Below, piece after piece: positions 16,410-24,558 of a stretch of 64,000 bases of DNA. How positions within the stretch are numbered: the first letter of the stretch is position 1; every line of letters begins with the position of its first letter. The translations under genes and the position numbers were made by a program. Under the pieces are notes generated by a model. That model saw only the letters and a program-made list of their open reading frames with translations, did no database searches and had not been told where the DNA came from. This DNA comes from Bacteroidales bacterium (GTDB lineage: Bacteria; Bacteroidota; Bacteroidia; Bacteroidales; UBA932): positions 1 to 64,000 of the forward strand of contig JAFZIO010000073.1 in the NCBI GenBank assembly GCA_017554335.1, written 5' to 3'.

Positions 16410-17669
16410 ATGGCCAAAACATCATCCAGCCAGAATTACACACCTGCAATCGTGGTGTGTTTCGCGCTTTTCTTCATGATTGCGTTCGTTACCAACCTCG
16501 CCGGTTCCATGGGCGTTGTGGTAACCAATCAGTTCGGTGCCAGCAAGGCTCTCAGCCAGCTGGGAACCCTCGCTAACTTCATCGCTTATGCCTGCATGGG
16601 TATTCCCGCAGGTATCATTCTGCGCCGCAAGGGCTACAAGTTCACCGCCCTGGCCGCCGTTATCATCGGCTTTGTGGGTGTCGGCATCCAGTTCCTCTCC
16701 GGCTATGCCGAGAGCTTCGCAGTGTATGTTGCAGGCGCATTCGTGGCAGGTTTCTCCATGTGTATGCTGAACATCGTGGTCAACCCTATGCTCAACACCC
16801 TCGGCGGCGGCGGCAACAAGGGTAACCAGCTGATCCAGTGGGGCGGTTCCTGCAACTCCATCGGCGGAACCATCGCTCCTTTCCTCGTGGGCTGGCTCGT
16901 AGGCGGCTCCATCGCTGACGCTACCGTTGCAAAGGCAGCTCCAGTGATGATCATCGCCATGGTCATCTTCGCCATCGCTTTCGTGGTCATCCTTCTCACC
17001 AATATCCCCGAGCCTCATATGGAGACTCCCGAGGAGAAGGCCGCACGTCTGGCCGGCAACAAGGAGAAAGATCCTCACAGCCCCCTGTCTTTCCGTCATT
17101 TCGTGCTTGGCGCCATCGCCATCTTCTTCTATGTAGGTATCGAGGTCGGTATCCCCAACACCGCCAACATCTACTATTCCGGACTTGACTGGGTAGGACC
17201 CGCACTTGCAGGTACATTCATCAGTGCATACTGGCTGAGCATGCTCTTCGGCCGTCTCGTAGGTGCTTCCGTAGGTGCTAAGGTGTCCAGCAAGACCATG
17301 CTCATGTGCATGTCCGCACTGGCCATCGTATTCATACTCCTGGCTATCTTCATGCCCGAGAGCGTCACCGTAGGCAAGGCTCCTATAAGCCTGCTCTTCC
17401 TCACCCTCTGCGGTCTGTGCACCTCCATCATGTGGGGTTCCATCTTCAACCTCTCCACTGAGGGCCTCGGCAAATACACTGCAGCTGCTTCCGGTATCTT
17501 CATGACCCTGGTCTGCGGCGGCGGTATCATCCCCTTCGTACAGAATGCACTGGCAGACAAGGTCGGTTCCCTCCAGAGCTACTGGGTGCTCATCATCTGC
17601 CTGGCATACCTTATTTTCTATGCCGTCGTCGGCAGCAAGAACGTAAACAAGGACATCCCTGTAGAGTAG
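16410..17669 (+). CDS. Sugar MFS transporter
   Basis: A 419-residue protein with about twelve hydrophobic helices, of the major facilitator superfamily, closest in wording to the fucose/glucose-galactose permease group (GMCMLNIVVNPMLN-like text and QWGGSCNSIGGTIAPFLVG in the first half; NTANIYYSG and WGSIFNLSTEGLGKYTAAAS in the second). It probably imports a hexose with protons. The ROK kinase starts 4 bases after its stop, so import and phosphorylation of the same sugar are likely coupled. Confidence 0.85.
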   Translation: MAKTSSSQNYTPAIVVCFALFFMIAFVTNLAGSMGVVVTNQFGASKALSQLGTLANFIAYACMGIPAGIILRRKGYKFTALAAVIIGFVGVGIQFLSGYAESFAVYVAGAFVAGFSMCMLNIVVNPMLNTLGGGGNKGNQLIQWGGSCNSIGGTIAPFLVGWLVGGSIADATVAKAAPVMIIAMVIFAIAFVVILLTNIPEPHMETPEEKAARLAGNKEKDPHSPLSFRHFVLGAIAIFFYVGIEVGIPNTANIYYSGLDWVGPALAGTFISAYWLSMLFGRLVGASVGAKVSSKTMLMCMSALAIVFILLAIFMPESVTVGKAPISLLFLTLCGLCTSIMWGSIFNLSTEGLGKYTAAASGIFMTLVCGGGIIPFVQNALADKVGSLQSYWVLIICLAYLIFYAVVGSKNVNKDIPVE

Positions 17670-17673
17670 TAGT

Positions 17674-18633
17674 ATGGAACAGCCTTACGTTTTAGGAATA
17701 GACATAGGCGGCCAGACCGCTAAGTGCGGTATCGTGAACGCCCGCGGCGAGGTTCTCGCCCAGACCATTCTGGTGTCCAACACTCAGACGGACGCTCAAT
17801 CTTTCGTTGATGCTCTCGCTTCTACCCTTAAGAAGCTTATGAACGACGCCGGCCTCGAGGGTCAGGTGCGCGGCATAGGCGTAGGCGCCCCCAACGGCAA
17901 CTACTACACCGGAGAGATCAAGGACGCCCCCAACCTTACATGGGCGCGCGCCAAGAACGTTCCTTTCGCAAAGATGCTTTCCGAGGCCATGGACGGCATG
18001 CCCGTGGCCCTGACCAACGACGCCAACGCTGCCGCCGTGGGTGAAATGACCTACGGTGCCGCCCGCGGCCTCAAGGATTTCATCATGATAACCCTCGGTA
18101 CGGGTGTGGGTAGCGGCATCGTCATCGGCGGCAACGTGCTCTACGGACACGACGGATTCGCCGGCGAACTCGGCCACACATGCGCGGTTCGCGGCGGCCG
18201 TGTCTGCGGTTGCGGCAAGCAGGGATGCCTGGAGGCTTATTGCTCCGCTATCGGAGTGGCCCGCACTGCTGTCGAGTGGCTGGAGCAGCACCCTGAGGAG
18301 TCATCACTCCTGCGCCTGCGCGAGAACATCACCTCCAAGGATGTGTTTGAGGCCGCGAAGGCAGGGGACAAGGCCGCGAAGGAGATTTTCGATTTCACCG
18401 GAACCCTCCTGGGACGCAGTTTCGCCGACTTCATCGCCTTCTCCGCTCCCGAGGCCATAGTGCTCTTCGGAGGACTGGCACGCGCGAAGGAATTCCTTTA
18501 CGAGCCCATCGTGAAGGCTATGAACGATAATCTTTTGGCAATCTGGAAAGACAAGGTGAAAGTCTTGTTCTCCAGCTTGTCCGAGTCGGATGCCGCCATA
18601 CTTGGCGCTTCCGCTCTCGCATGGAACTTATAA
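17674..18633 (+). CDS. ROK-family glucokinase
   Basis: A 319-residue ROK kinase with ATP-binding N-terminus LGIDIGGQTAKCGIV, catalytic TNDANAAAVGE, GTGVGSGIVIGG, and the ROK zinc/sugar signature GFAGELGHTCA followed by CGCGKQGCLEAY. It phosphorylates glucose or a related hexose in the cytoplasm. It is directly downstream of the MFS sugar transporter and upstream of an FKBP isomerase, all in one orientation with tiny gaps. There is no helix-turn-helix N-terminus, so it is an enzyme and not a ROK repressor. Confidence 0.9.
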   Translation: MEQPYVLGIDIGGQTAKCGIVNARGEVLAQTILVSNTQTDAQSFVDALASTLKKLMNDAGLEGQVRGIGVGAPNGNYYTGEIKDAPNLTWARAKNVPFAKMLSEAMDGMPVALTNDANAAAVGEMTYGAARGLKDFIMITLGTGVGSGIVIGGNVLYGHDGFAGELGHTCAVRGGRVCGCGKQGCLEAYCSAIGVARTAVEWLEQHPEESSLLRLRENITSKDVFEAAKAGDKAAKEIFDFTGTLLGRSFADFIAFSAPEAIVLFGGLARAKEFLYEPIVKAMNDNLLAIWKDKVKVLFSSLSESDAAILGASALAWNL

Positions 18634-18655
18634 ACAACTTTTTTATAATTTAAAA

Positions 18656-19450
18656 ATGAAAACTGGAAAATTCTTTTTGGCACTCGCACTGGGTGCAATG
18701 ACATTTGCCTGCTCCCCCAAGCCGGTTGAGCCCGCCGTTGATGGCGAAGAGGCAAACGAGGCGGTTAAAGAGGCTGTGAAGACTCTCAAAGATTACACTC
18801 CTACCAAGGCAGAAATAGACACCGTGAGCTATCTGCTCGGCGTTAACTTCGGTAGCTTCCTGAAGGGTTACAACTTCGGAGACGTCAACTACGCAAAGGT
18901 GGTTGCCGGTATGAAGGACTACATGAAGGCCGAGGGTGACTTCCGTGATCCCGACTTCAACAAGCAGTTCAAGGTCAGCCCTGACCGCATCAACGATGTT
19001 TTCAACGCTTATCTTGAGAAGAGGCACAACTACACTCTCCTCGCCAACAAGGAGAAGGGTGACAAGTTCCTTGCCGCAAACAAGAAGAAGGCTGGCGTAG
19101 TCGAGACCGAGAGCGGTCTTCAGTACAAGATCATCGAACCCGGTAACGATGTGAAGCCTTCACCCGAGGATACCGTCTGGGTTAAGTACAAGGGTACCCA
19201 TATCGACGGCAAGGTGTTCGACGAGACCGCAGAGGATGCCGATGCAGTGAAATTCACCCTTAAGGGCGTTATCGCCGGCTGGACCGAGGGCCTGCAGCTT
19301 ATCGGCGAAGGTGGCCACATCGAGCTTTACGTTCCTGCAAGCCTCGCTTACGGCGAGCAGGGCCGTCCCGGTATCGACCCCAACTCCACTCTTATTTTTG
19401 ACGTTGTGATGGAGAAGGTCGGCAAGTTCGTTCCCGCTCCCGAGGAGTAA
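18656..19450 (+). CDS. FKBP-type peptidyl-prolyl cis-trans isomerase, lipoprotein
   Basis: Start at 18656 gives a lipoprotein signal peptide with TFAC (Cys19). An earlier in-frame start at 18590 would lie inside the ROK gene and hide the signal. The N-terminal FKBP_N dimerisation domain spans about residues 45-150 (DTVSYLLGVNFGSFLKGYNF). The FKBP_C catalytic domain spans 155-255, with VKYKGTHIDGKVFDET, GWTEGLQLIGEGGHIELYVP and AYGEQGRPGIDPNSTLIFDV. It should act as a periplasmic or outer-membrane folding helper similar to FkpA or Mip. It is the last gene before a strong terminator. Confidence 0.9.
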   Translation: MKTGKFFLALALGAMTFACSPKPVEPAVDGEEANEAVKEAVKTLKDYTPTKAEIDTVSYLLGVNFGSFLKGYNFGDVNYAKVVAGMKDYMKAEGDFRDPDFNKQFKVSPDRINDVFNAYLEKRHNYTLLANKEKGDKFLAANKKKAGVVETESGLQYKIIEPGNDVKPSPEDTVWVKYKGTHIDGKVFDETAEDADAVKFTLKGVIAGWTEGLQLIGEGGHIELYVPASLAYGEQGRPGIDPNSTLIFDVVMEKVGKFVPAPEE

Positions 19451-19470
19451 TTATTATTAAGGACAAAAAA

Positions 19471-19503
19471 ACAGGCGGCCCGTGAAGGTCGCCTGTTTTT
19501 TTG
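19471..19503 (+). terminator. Rho-independent terminator after FKBP gene
   Basis: A 10-bp stem, ACAGGCGGCC paired with GGTCGCCTGT around the loop CGTGAA, followed by a run of seven T. The upstream A-run lets it work for the convergent FN3 gene as well. Confidence 0.9.
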
Positions 19504-19517
19504 TGCTATACCATCAA

Positions 19518-21818
19518 CTACAGGATGTTGTAGTTGATGGTGTGGTTTGCATGGGTGTTCTTGGAACCGCGGATATTCTCTGCGGACGGGGCGTTGCCGT
19601 TGAGGCTGCCGGAAACCTTGATGGGGCTGTCGGTGGAGCCGAGGACGATGACCTTGGTTGTGCCGTTGAAGTAGCCTACTACGAAGCCGGTGGTTTCAGC
19701 AGCAGCGGAATCCACGGTGGTGATCTTGCAGTTTACGACGCAGCCTTCACCGGTCGTGTGGTCAACGTTACCGATGTTGCCGATGAGGCCGCCGACGCCG
19801 CTGGTAGCCTTTACCCTGGCGATGACTTCACCCTTTGCGGTACAGCCGGTGATGGCGTGTCCCTGGGAGTGGAATCCGCAGATGGAGCCGATTGCGCAGG
19901 CTGTGTTGGTGACCTCAAGGATGATGATACCCTCGTTGGTAGAGTTCTCGATCACACCGGTACCACCCTCGATGCCGCCGATACGGCACTTCATGGCGCC
20001 CTTGCCGGTGATGGTACCCTTGTTGGTACATCCGCTTACAACGGTTCCGGTAACAGGCTTCTCCTGGCCGGGCCATCCGACTATGCCGCCGATTGCGGAG
20101 TTGGATGCGGAAGCGTCGGAATCCACGTTGATGTTAGCCTCATTCACACAGTTGATGTAGCTGGTGTTGGAGTAAGCATCTGAGGCTCCGGTGCCGGTGA
20201 ACTGGTAGTCACCGCCGCCGATACCGCCTACGCAAACAATGAATTCCTTGGGCAGTGCAGTGCCGGGAGCGCTGTTCTTCACGTACACGTTGATCTCGCC
20301 GTAGTTGTTGCTGTTGGAGATCACGCCGCAAGGGGAACCGGCGATACCGCCGATCTGGTTACGGTTGACGTTGATAACGGCACCGGCATCATCGTGTGCG
20401 GGAATATCTGCAGAAGTAATGTTATAGGTAACCTTTCCATAGTTCTTGCAGCCTTCAACGCCGAAGCCAGGAGCGCCGTAGCCGACGATACCGCCGATGG
20501 TAGGCAGGGCATTCTTGGCGTCGATGATCTGAGCCTTCTGGGAAATGCTGGCGGCCTTGAAGCTGACGGGACCGTTGTTGGTACAATCCTTAACGGCAGC
20601 TGCCTGGTATCCGACGATACCAGCAACACCGGTGGAAAGTGCGGAAGCGGAGGCTTCCACGCTGACGGCTCCGTCGTTGACGCAGCCAACGATCTCACCG
20701 CTGGACTGGCCTGCGATGGCAGCAATGAGCATAGGTTCGGTAATGTCGGCTCCGGTCCATTCAATCTGCGCCCTGTTGGTTACGCCGGAGATGGTTCCCA
20801 TGTTGTTGCCGGCAATGATGCCGAAGAAAGGAACGGAAGGAACGAACTTGCAGCTCTCGTCGATGACGATATTCTTCACGGTACCGGTCAGGGTGGCGAA
20901 GAAAGGAGTGCCGGACTTCAGGCCCTTGATAATATGGCCCTTGCCGTCGAGGATACCCTTGAAGGACTCGGCGCTGGGAACGGTCTTGCCGCTCAGGTCG
21001 ATGTCTGCCTCAAGGCTGTACTCGTTGGTGCCGGATGCCAGGGCGGCCTCGCTGGTGAGGAACTCGATGAATGCATCGGCCGTCGCCATTTCAGGCTTGA
21101 ATCCGCTGGGCGGCAGGGTGGTTACGGTAGCCGTTGAATAGTCGGATACCTGCTCGCCCTTGTGCGCCTTCACTCGTACGTCATAAGTAGTCTCGGCCAC
21201 GAGTCCTTCAACTTCATAAGCGGGAACTGTAAGCTCGCCGACCACAGACCAGTCGCCGGAGCTCTGTGCCTTGTACTCGAAGGTGTAGCTGTCTGCAAAC
21301 GGGGTTGCATCCCAGGAGGCCTTGAAGCTGGTCTCGGTGGGGACGAACTTGATGTTTGCAGGAGCTCCGAAGCTGGCTTCCACTACACCGGTGCCGACCA
21401 GCACCGCATAGGGGCTGGCGGCAGATCCGAGGTAGGTCCAGTCTGAATAATAGTAGCCTTCGTAGTTGGCACGTATACGTGCATAGTAGAACTTACCGGC
21501 AGCGATTCCCTTGGTCATCACGTATGATGTCTCGGGAGCGTACACTACCTTGCAAGCCGTACCGTTCTCCACGTCGTCGGTGGAGATGTTGTCGGTAAGC
21601 TCGAGGGTAAAGGAGGTCGCGCCGGCGGCGAGAGCCTGTGTGGCATCCCATGTAAAGCCGGCTGAAGCTGCTCCGGAAGTGGCTTCGTCATAGCTGAGCG
21701 AAGCTACTTTGGCCTTGCTTGAATCAAGACCTCCCGGAAGAACGAAACCATTTTCCTTCTGGCAGGCGGCAATTGTCAGCAGGCAAGCCGCCAGAGTGAA
21801 TATCTTGTAATGTTTCAT
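19518..21818 (-). CDS. Surface lipoprotein with FN3-like domains and GLUG-type beta repeats (copy A)
   Basis: A 766-residue lipoprotein with lipobox IAAC (Cys19). Residues about 35-135 and 145-235 look like fibronectin-III modules (ASFGAPANIKFVPTETSFKASW, VEGLVAETTYDVRVKAHKG). From about 265 to the end it is made of repeats ending in patterns such as GGIVGY...CTNNGPVSF and GGIAGSPCGVISNSNNYG, the GLUG/right-handed beta-helix type. That fold is common in surface-exposed binding proteins and adhesins. No catalytic signature is visible. It is a tandem paralogue of the next gene (12 bp apart) and is divergent from susC, suggesting surface binding for the same ligand. Confidence 0.75.
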   Translation of the reverse strand: MKHYKIFTLAACLLTIAACQKENGFVLPGGLDSSKAKVASLSYDEATSGAASAGFTWDATQALAAGATSFTLELTDNISTDDVENGTACKVVYAPETSYVMTKGIAAGKFYYARIRANYEGYYYSDWTYLGSAASPYAVLVGTGVVEASFGAPANIKFVPTETSFKASWDATPFADSYTFEYKAQSSGDWSVVGELTVPAYEVEGLVAETTYDVRVKAHKGEQVSDYSTATVTTLPPSGFKPEMATADAFIEFLTSEAALASGTNEYSLEADIDLSGKTVPSAESFKGILDGKGHIIKGLKSGTPFFATLTGTVKNIVIDESCKFVPSVPFFGIIAGNNMGTISGVTNRAQIEWTGADITEPMLIAAIAGQSSGEIVGCVNDGAVSVEASASALSTGVAGIVGYQAAAVKDCTNNGPVSFKAASISQKAQIIDAKNALPTIGGIVGYGAPGFGVEGCKNYGKVTYNITSADIPAHDDAGAVINVNRNQIGGIAGSPCGVISNSNNYGEINVYVKNSAPGTALPKEFIVCVGGIGGGDYQFTGTGASDAYSNTSYINCVNEANINVDSDASASNSAIGGIVGWPGQEKPVTGTVVSGCTNKGTITGKGAMKCRIGGIEGGTGVIENSTNEGIIILEVTNTACAIGSICGFHSQGHAITGCTAKGEVIARVKATSGVGGLIGNIGNVDHTTGEGCVVNCKITTVDSAAAETTGFVVGYFNGTTKVIVLGSTDSPIKVSGSLNGNAPSAENIRGSKNTHANHTINYNIL

Positions 21819-21830
21819 ACTCGGTTACTG

Positions 21831-24203
21831 TTAATTGTAATCTCCACCACGGAGTTCGCCGGTTACTACGTTGCCGGAGCTGGTGTAGTTCATCTTGCCG
21901 GTGTTGGAACAATCGGTGAAGGTGATTTCAACGCCGCTCTTGCCGCAGCCGACGATACCGCCGATGGCGCTGGTCTTGCTCGTGGCGGGAGTGGCGGTGG
22001 ACTCTAATGTGAGGTTACCGCTGTTGACGCACTTGGTGTAAGTGGGAGCGCTGGGGGCCTTGTTGACATCAGCGGTAATACCTCCGATGAAGTGCCTCCA
22101 GTCATTCTTGGTGATGGCAGGGTGGACCACCTTGAGGTCGCCGGTGTTGGTACAGTTGCTCACATCGCACTTGGAACCGCCTGCAATACCGCCGAGACGG
22201 TTGATTGCGGTAGGACAGGTAACGGTGAAGTTACCCTTGTTCTGGCAGTTGTCGATCTTGCCGGTCACGAATCCGAACACGGCGCCGATGTGGTGGTTCG
22301 GGGTCTCGGTGATGGTGCCGATATTGAGCTCGAGGTCAACCTCGTTGGTGCACTTCTCGAACAAGACGTCGTTGCTGGGCTCGTAAGGACCTGCAGCACC
22401 GATGACGCCGCCGAAGCAGCTGGTCTCAATGTTACCTGCGCCACGGTTGCCTGCAGTACCGCCTGCAAGGAGTGCGGAGACGCTGATGTGACCGTAGTTG
22501 TGGCAGTCGGACGCGCCACGGGTCACTGTTCCGCCCACGCCTGCAAGACGAGTGCAGGTCCATGTGTTGGAAGCGGAGTCGCAGAGGATGGAGATGTTAC
22601 CCTTGTTCACGCAGCCCTTCAGCTGGCCTTCTGTGTAACCCACGACACCGCCGATGTTCGGGTATGCGCCGGAACCACCGTTGATGTAATGCATATGGAC
22701 GTTGCCCTCATTGGTACAGTTTTCAATTACTCCGTAGTTGCCGGGAGCTGCCTTGTCGGAAGGGGTTCCGCCCACGACGCCGCCGGTGTAGAAGTACACT
22801 GCAGTGCCGTATTCGACGCTCACCTCGCCGGTGTTGGTGCACTTGATTACCGTAGATTTGCCGGCCTCTCCCTCGGTCATACCGACCACGCCGCCGAAGC
22901 AGTGGAATGTGTTCTTAGTGGGAGCCTCTACGCTCAGGGAGAACTTGCCGCTGTTGGAGCACTCGCTCACAACGCCCTTGGAGTAACCTACGATTCCGCC
23001 CCAGTTGCAGCTGGCACCAGGCAGGGCCGCGAACTTGAAGCTGGCGGTTGCGGCGGAGGAACATTTCTCCACGGTGCCCTCGGTGTAGCCTGCAAGTGCG
23101 CCGTAGTTTGCGCTCTCTGCGGGCTCGGGGAATTCAAGCACGCACTTGTTGTCGAGAGAGACGTTGGCAATCTTGGATGTGGCGGTTCCGGTGAGGGCGA
23201 GACTGTTCTTGAGGGTGATGCCGGAGAGCTTCAGGTTCTCGATGGAGCCTGACAGCACGCCGAAGAGACCGTCGGGGATGACGGCGTTGGAAATGGTGTG
23301 GCCCTTGCCGTCGAACTTGCCGGCGAAACCTTCAGACAGAGGCAGTTCGGCTCCGCCCAGGTCGAGGTCGGCCTCGAGGGTGATCACGTCAGATGCCACA
23401 GAGGTTGCGGCGATGGCGCTGACGAACTGGATAAACGCATCTCTTTCCTTGATGTTGGGCTCGAACGGCGGTTTCTCGGGAGTGGTGATGGATTCCTGGA
23501 TGTAATCTGTGTACTCTTTGTTGCCGTCGGTTTCGCGATATGCCCTTACGCGCACATCATAAGAGGTCTGGGCGGAAAGGTCGTTGATTTCCTCACTGGC
23601 CTTGACGGTCTCGGAGAGGATATTCCAGTTGGAGTCCTTGCTGGCCTTCCATGAAACCTCATAGCCGTCGGCCTTGCCGACGAGAGACCAGCTGGCAAGA
23701 ATCTTACTGTAAGAAGGGGAGGAGAGGGTGAGTACCTTGGGGGCTACGAAGCTCATGGTAACGATTCCGTGTCCCACGCTGATACAGACAAGTCCGTCGC
23801 TGTCCCTCAGCTCTGTCCACTCGGAATATATGGAGCGGGGATAGTTGGCCCTTACGCGGGCATAGTACATAGTGTACTCTTTAAGTCCGGTAAAGATTAC
23901 GCCGTCGTTGACGGTGGCATCATGCTGAATGGTTTTTCCCACTGTGGGCTCATACATGTCGATGTCGGAGAAGTCTTCCTTCTGAGCAAGCTGCACAGAG
24001 AATGAAGTCGCTCCGTCCTGCAGCGCCTGGGTGGGATTCCAAACGAATGAAATGGCCGTCTCGGAAGACATTGTTTCATCGTAAGCGAAGTCCGTTACGA
24101 CTGCTTTGGAGCTGTCGATGCCGGTGAAGATCTCCTTCTTGCATCCGGAGAAGAGCACCGCAGCGACGGCTGCAGCAGCGAACAGGATTTTGAATGATTT
24201 CAT
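21831..24203 (-). CDS. Surface lipoprotein with FN3-like domains and GLUG-type beta repeats (copy B)
   Basis: Start at 24203 (MKSFKILF) gives a clean lipoprotein signal with LFSGC (Cys21); an upstream start at 24320 would bury it. Two FN3-like domains (residues about 35-135 and 145-245; ETVKASEEINDLSAQTSYDV) precede a long array of GGIVG/GGVVG...C-N-G repeats to the C-terminus. It has the same architecture as the downstream paralogue and begins with a near-identical segment (SSKAVVTDFAYDE here, SSKAKVASLSYDE there), so the pair arose by duplication. It is first in the two-gene operon and is driven by a full consensus promoter at 24348-24318. Confidence 0.75.
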   Translation of the reverse strand: MKSFKILFAAAAVAAVLFSGCKKEIFTGIDSSKAVVTDFAYDETMSSETAISFVWNPTQALQDGATSFSVQLAQKEDFSDIDMYEPTVGKTIQHDATVNDGVIFTGLKEYTMYYARVRANYPRSIYSEWTELRDSDGLVCISVGHGIVTMSFVAPKVLTLSSPSYSKILASWSLVGKADGYEVSWKASKDSNWNILSETVKASEEINDLSAQTSYDVRVRAYRETDGNKEYTDYIQESITTPEKPPFEPNIKERDAFIQFVSAIAATSVASDVITLEADLDLGGAELPLSEGFAGKFDGKGHTISNAVIPDGLFGVLSGSIENLKLSGITLKNSLALTGTATSKIANVSLDNKCVLEFPEPAESANYGALAGYTEGTVEKCSSAATASFKFAALPGASCNWGGIVGYSKGVVSECSNSGKFSLSVEAPTKNTFHCFGGVVGMTEGEAGKSTVIKCTNTGEVSVEYGTAVYFYTGGVVGGTPSDKAAPGNYGVIENCTNEGNVHMHYINGGSGAYPNIGGVVGYTEGQLKGCVNKGNISILCDSASNTWTCTRLAGVGGTVTRGASDCHNYGHISVSALLAGGTAGNRGAGNIETSCFGGVIGAAGPYEPSNDVLFEKCTNEVDLELNIGTITETPNHHIGAVFGFVTGKIDNCQNKGNFTVTCPTAINRLGGIAGGSKCDVSNCTNTGDLKVVHPAITKNDWRHFIGGITADVNKAPSAPTYTKCVNSGNLTLESTATPATSKTSAIGGIVGCGKSGVEITFTDCSNTGKMNYTSSGNVVTGELRGGDYN

Positions 24204-24317
24204 ACTGAATTGTTTGTGATATTGATAAAACAATAATAAGTAAACGCCTTTTGCGGGCGCCTTTGACAAACAATCCGTTTCAGCCGGCCTTCCGGCCCAT
24301 CGTCTGACTTGCGAACA

Positions 24318-24348
24318 CAAATATAGAAAGAATTAAACGAAACGCAAA
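24318..24348 (-). promoter_or_regulatory. Consensus Bacteroidota promoter for the FN3 lipoprotein operon
   Basis: On the minus strand TTTG (24348-24345) and TATATTTG (24325-24318) are separated by exactly 19 bp. Transcription would start near 24312, giving a leader of about 110 nt before the start at 24203. Confidence 0.7.
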
Positions 24349-24399
24349 ATAATAGTGGAAATTTGCGCAGATAAAGTATCAATATGCGAAATATTGTTT

Positions 24400-24407
24400 T
24401 ATATTTG
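24400..24407 (+). promoter_or_regulatory. -7 box upstream of susC with AT-rich leader
   Basis: TATATTTG fits TAnnTTTG, but I find no -33 element at 19-21 bp. The following 150 bases up to susC are very AT-rich, with one short hairpin (GAAAA...TTTTC, about 24486-24503), a plausible regulated leader. The 24204-24558 gap holds nothing else beyond this and the divergent promoter. Confidence 0.45.
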
Positions 24408-24558
24408 TACTATAATTTATAAAAACTATTCATAATTATTAATTATTTTTAAAAAGGAACTTTAACCAATTTTAATCAATCCTTTGAAAACCATCTGATT
24501 TTCAGTGTCATATTCGTCCTGGCTTGCGCGATTCTAATTTAATAACTAAGGACCATTT

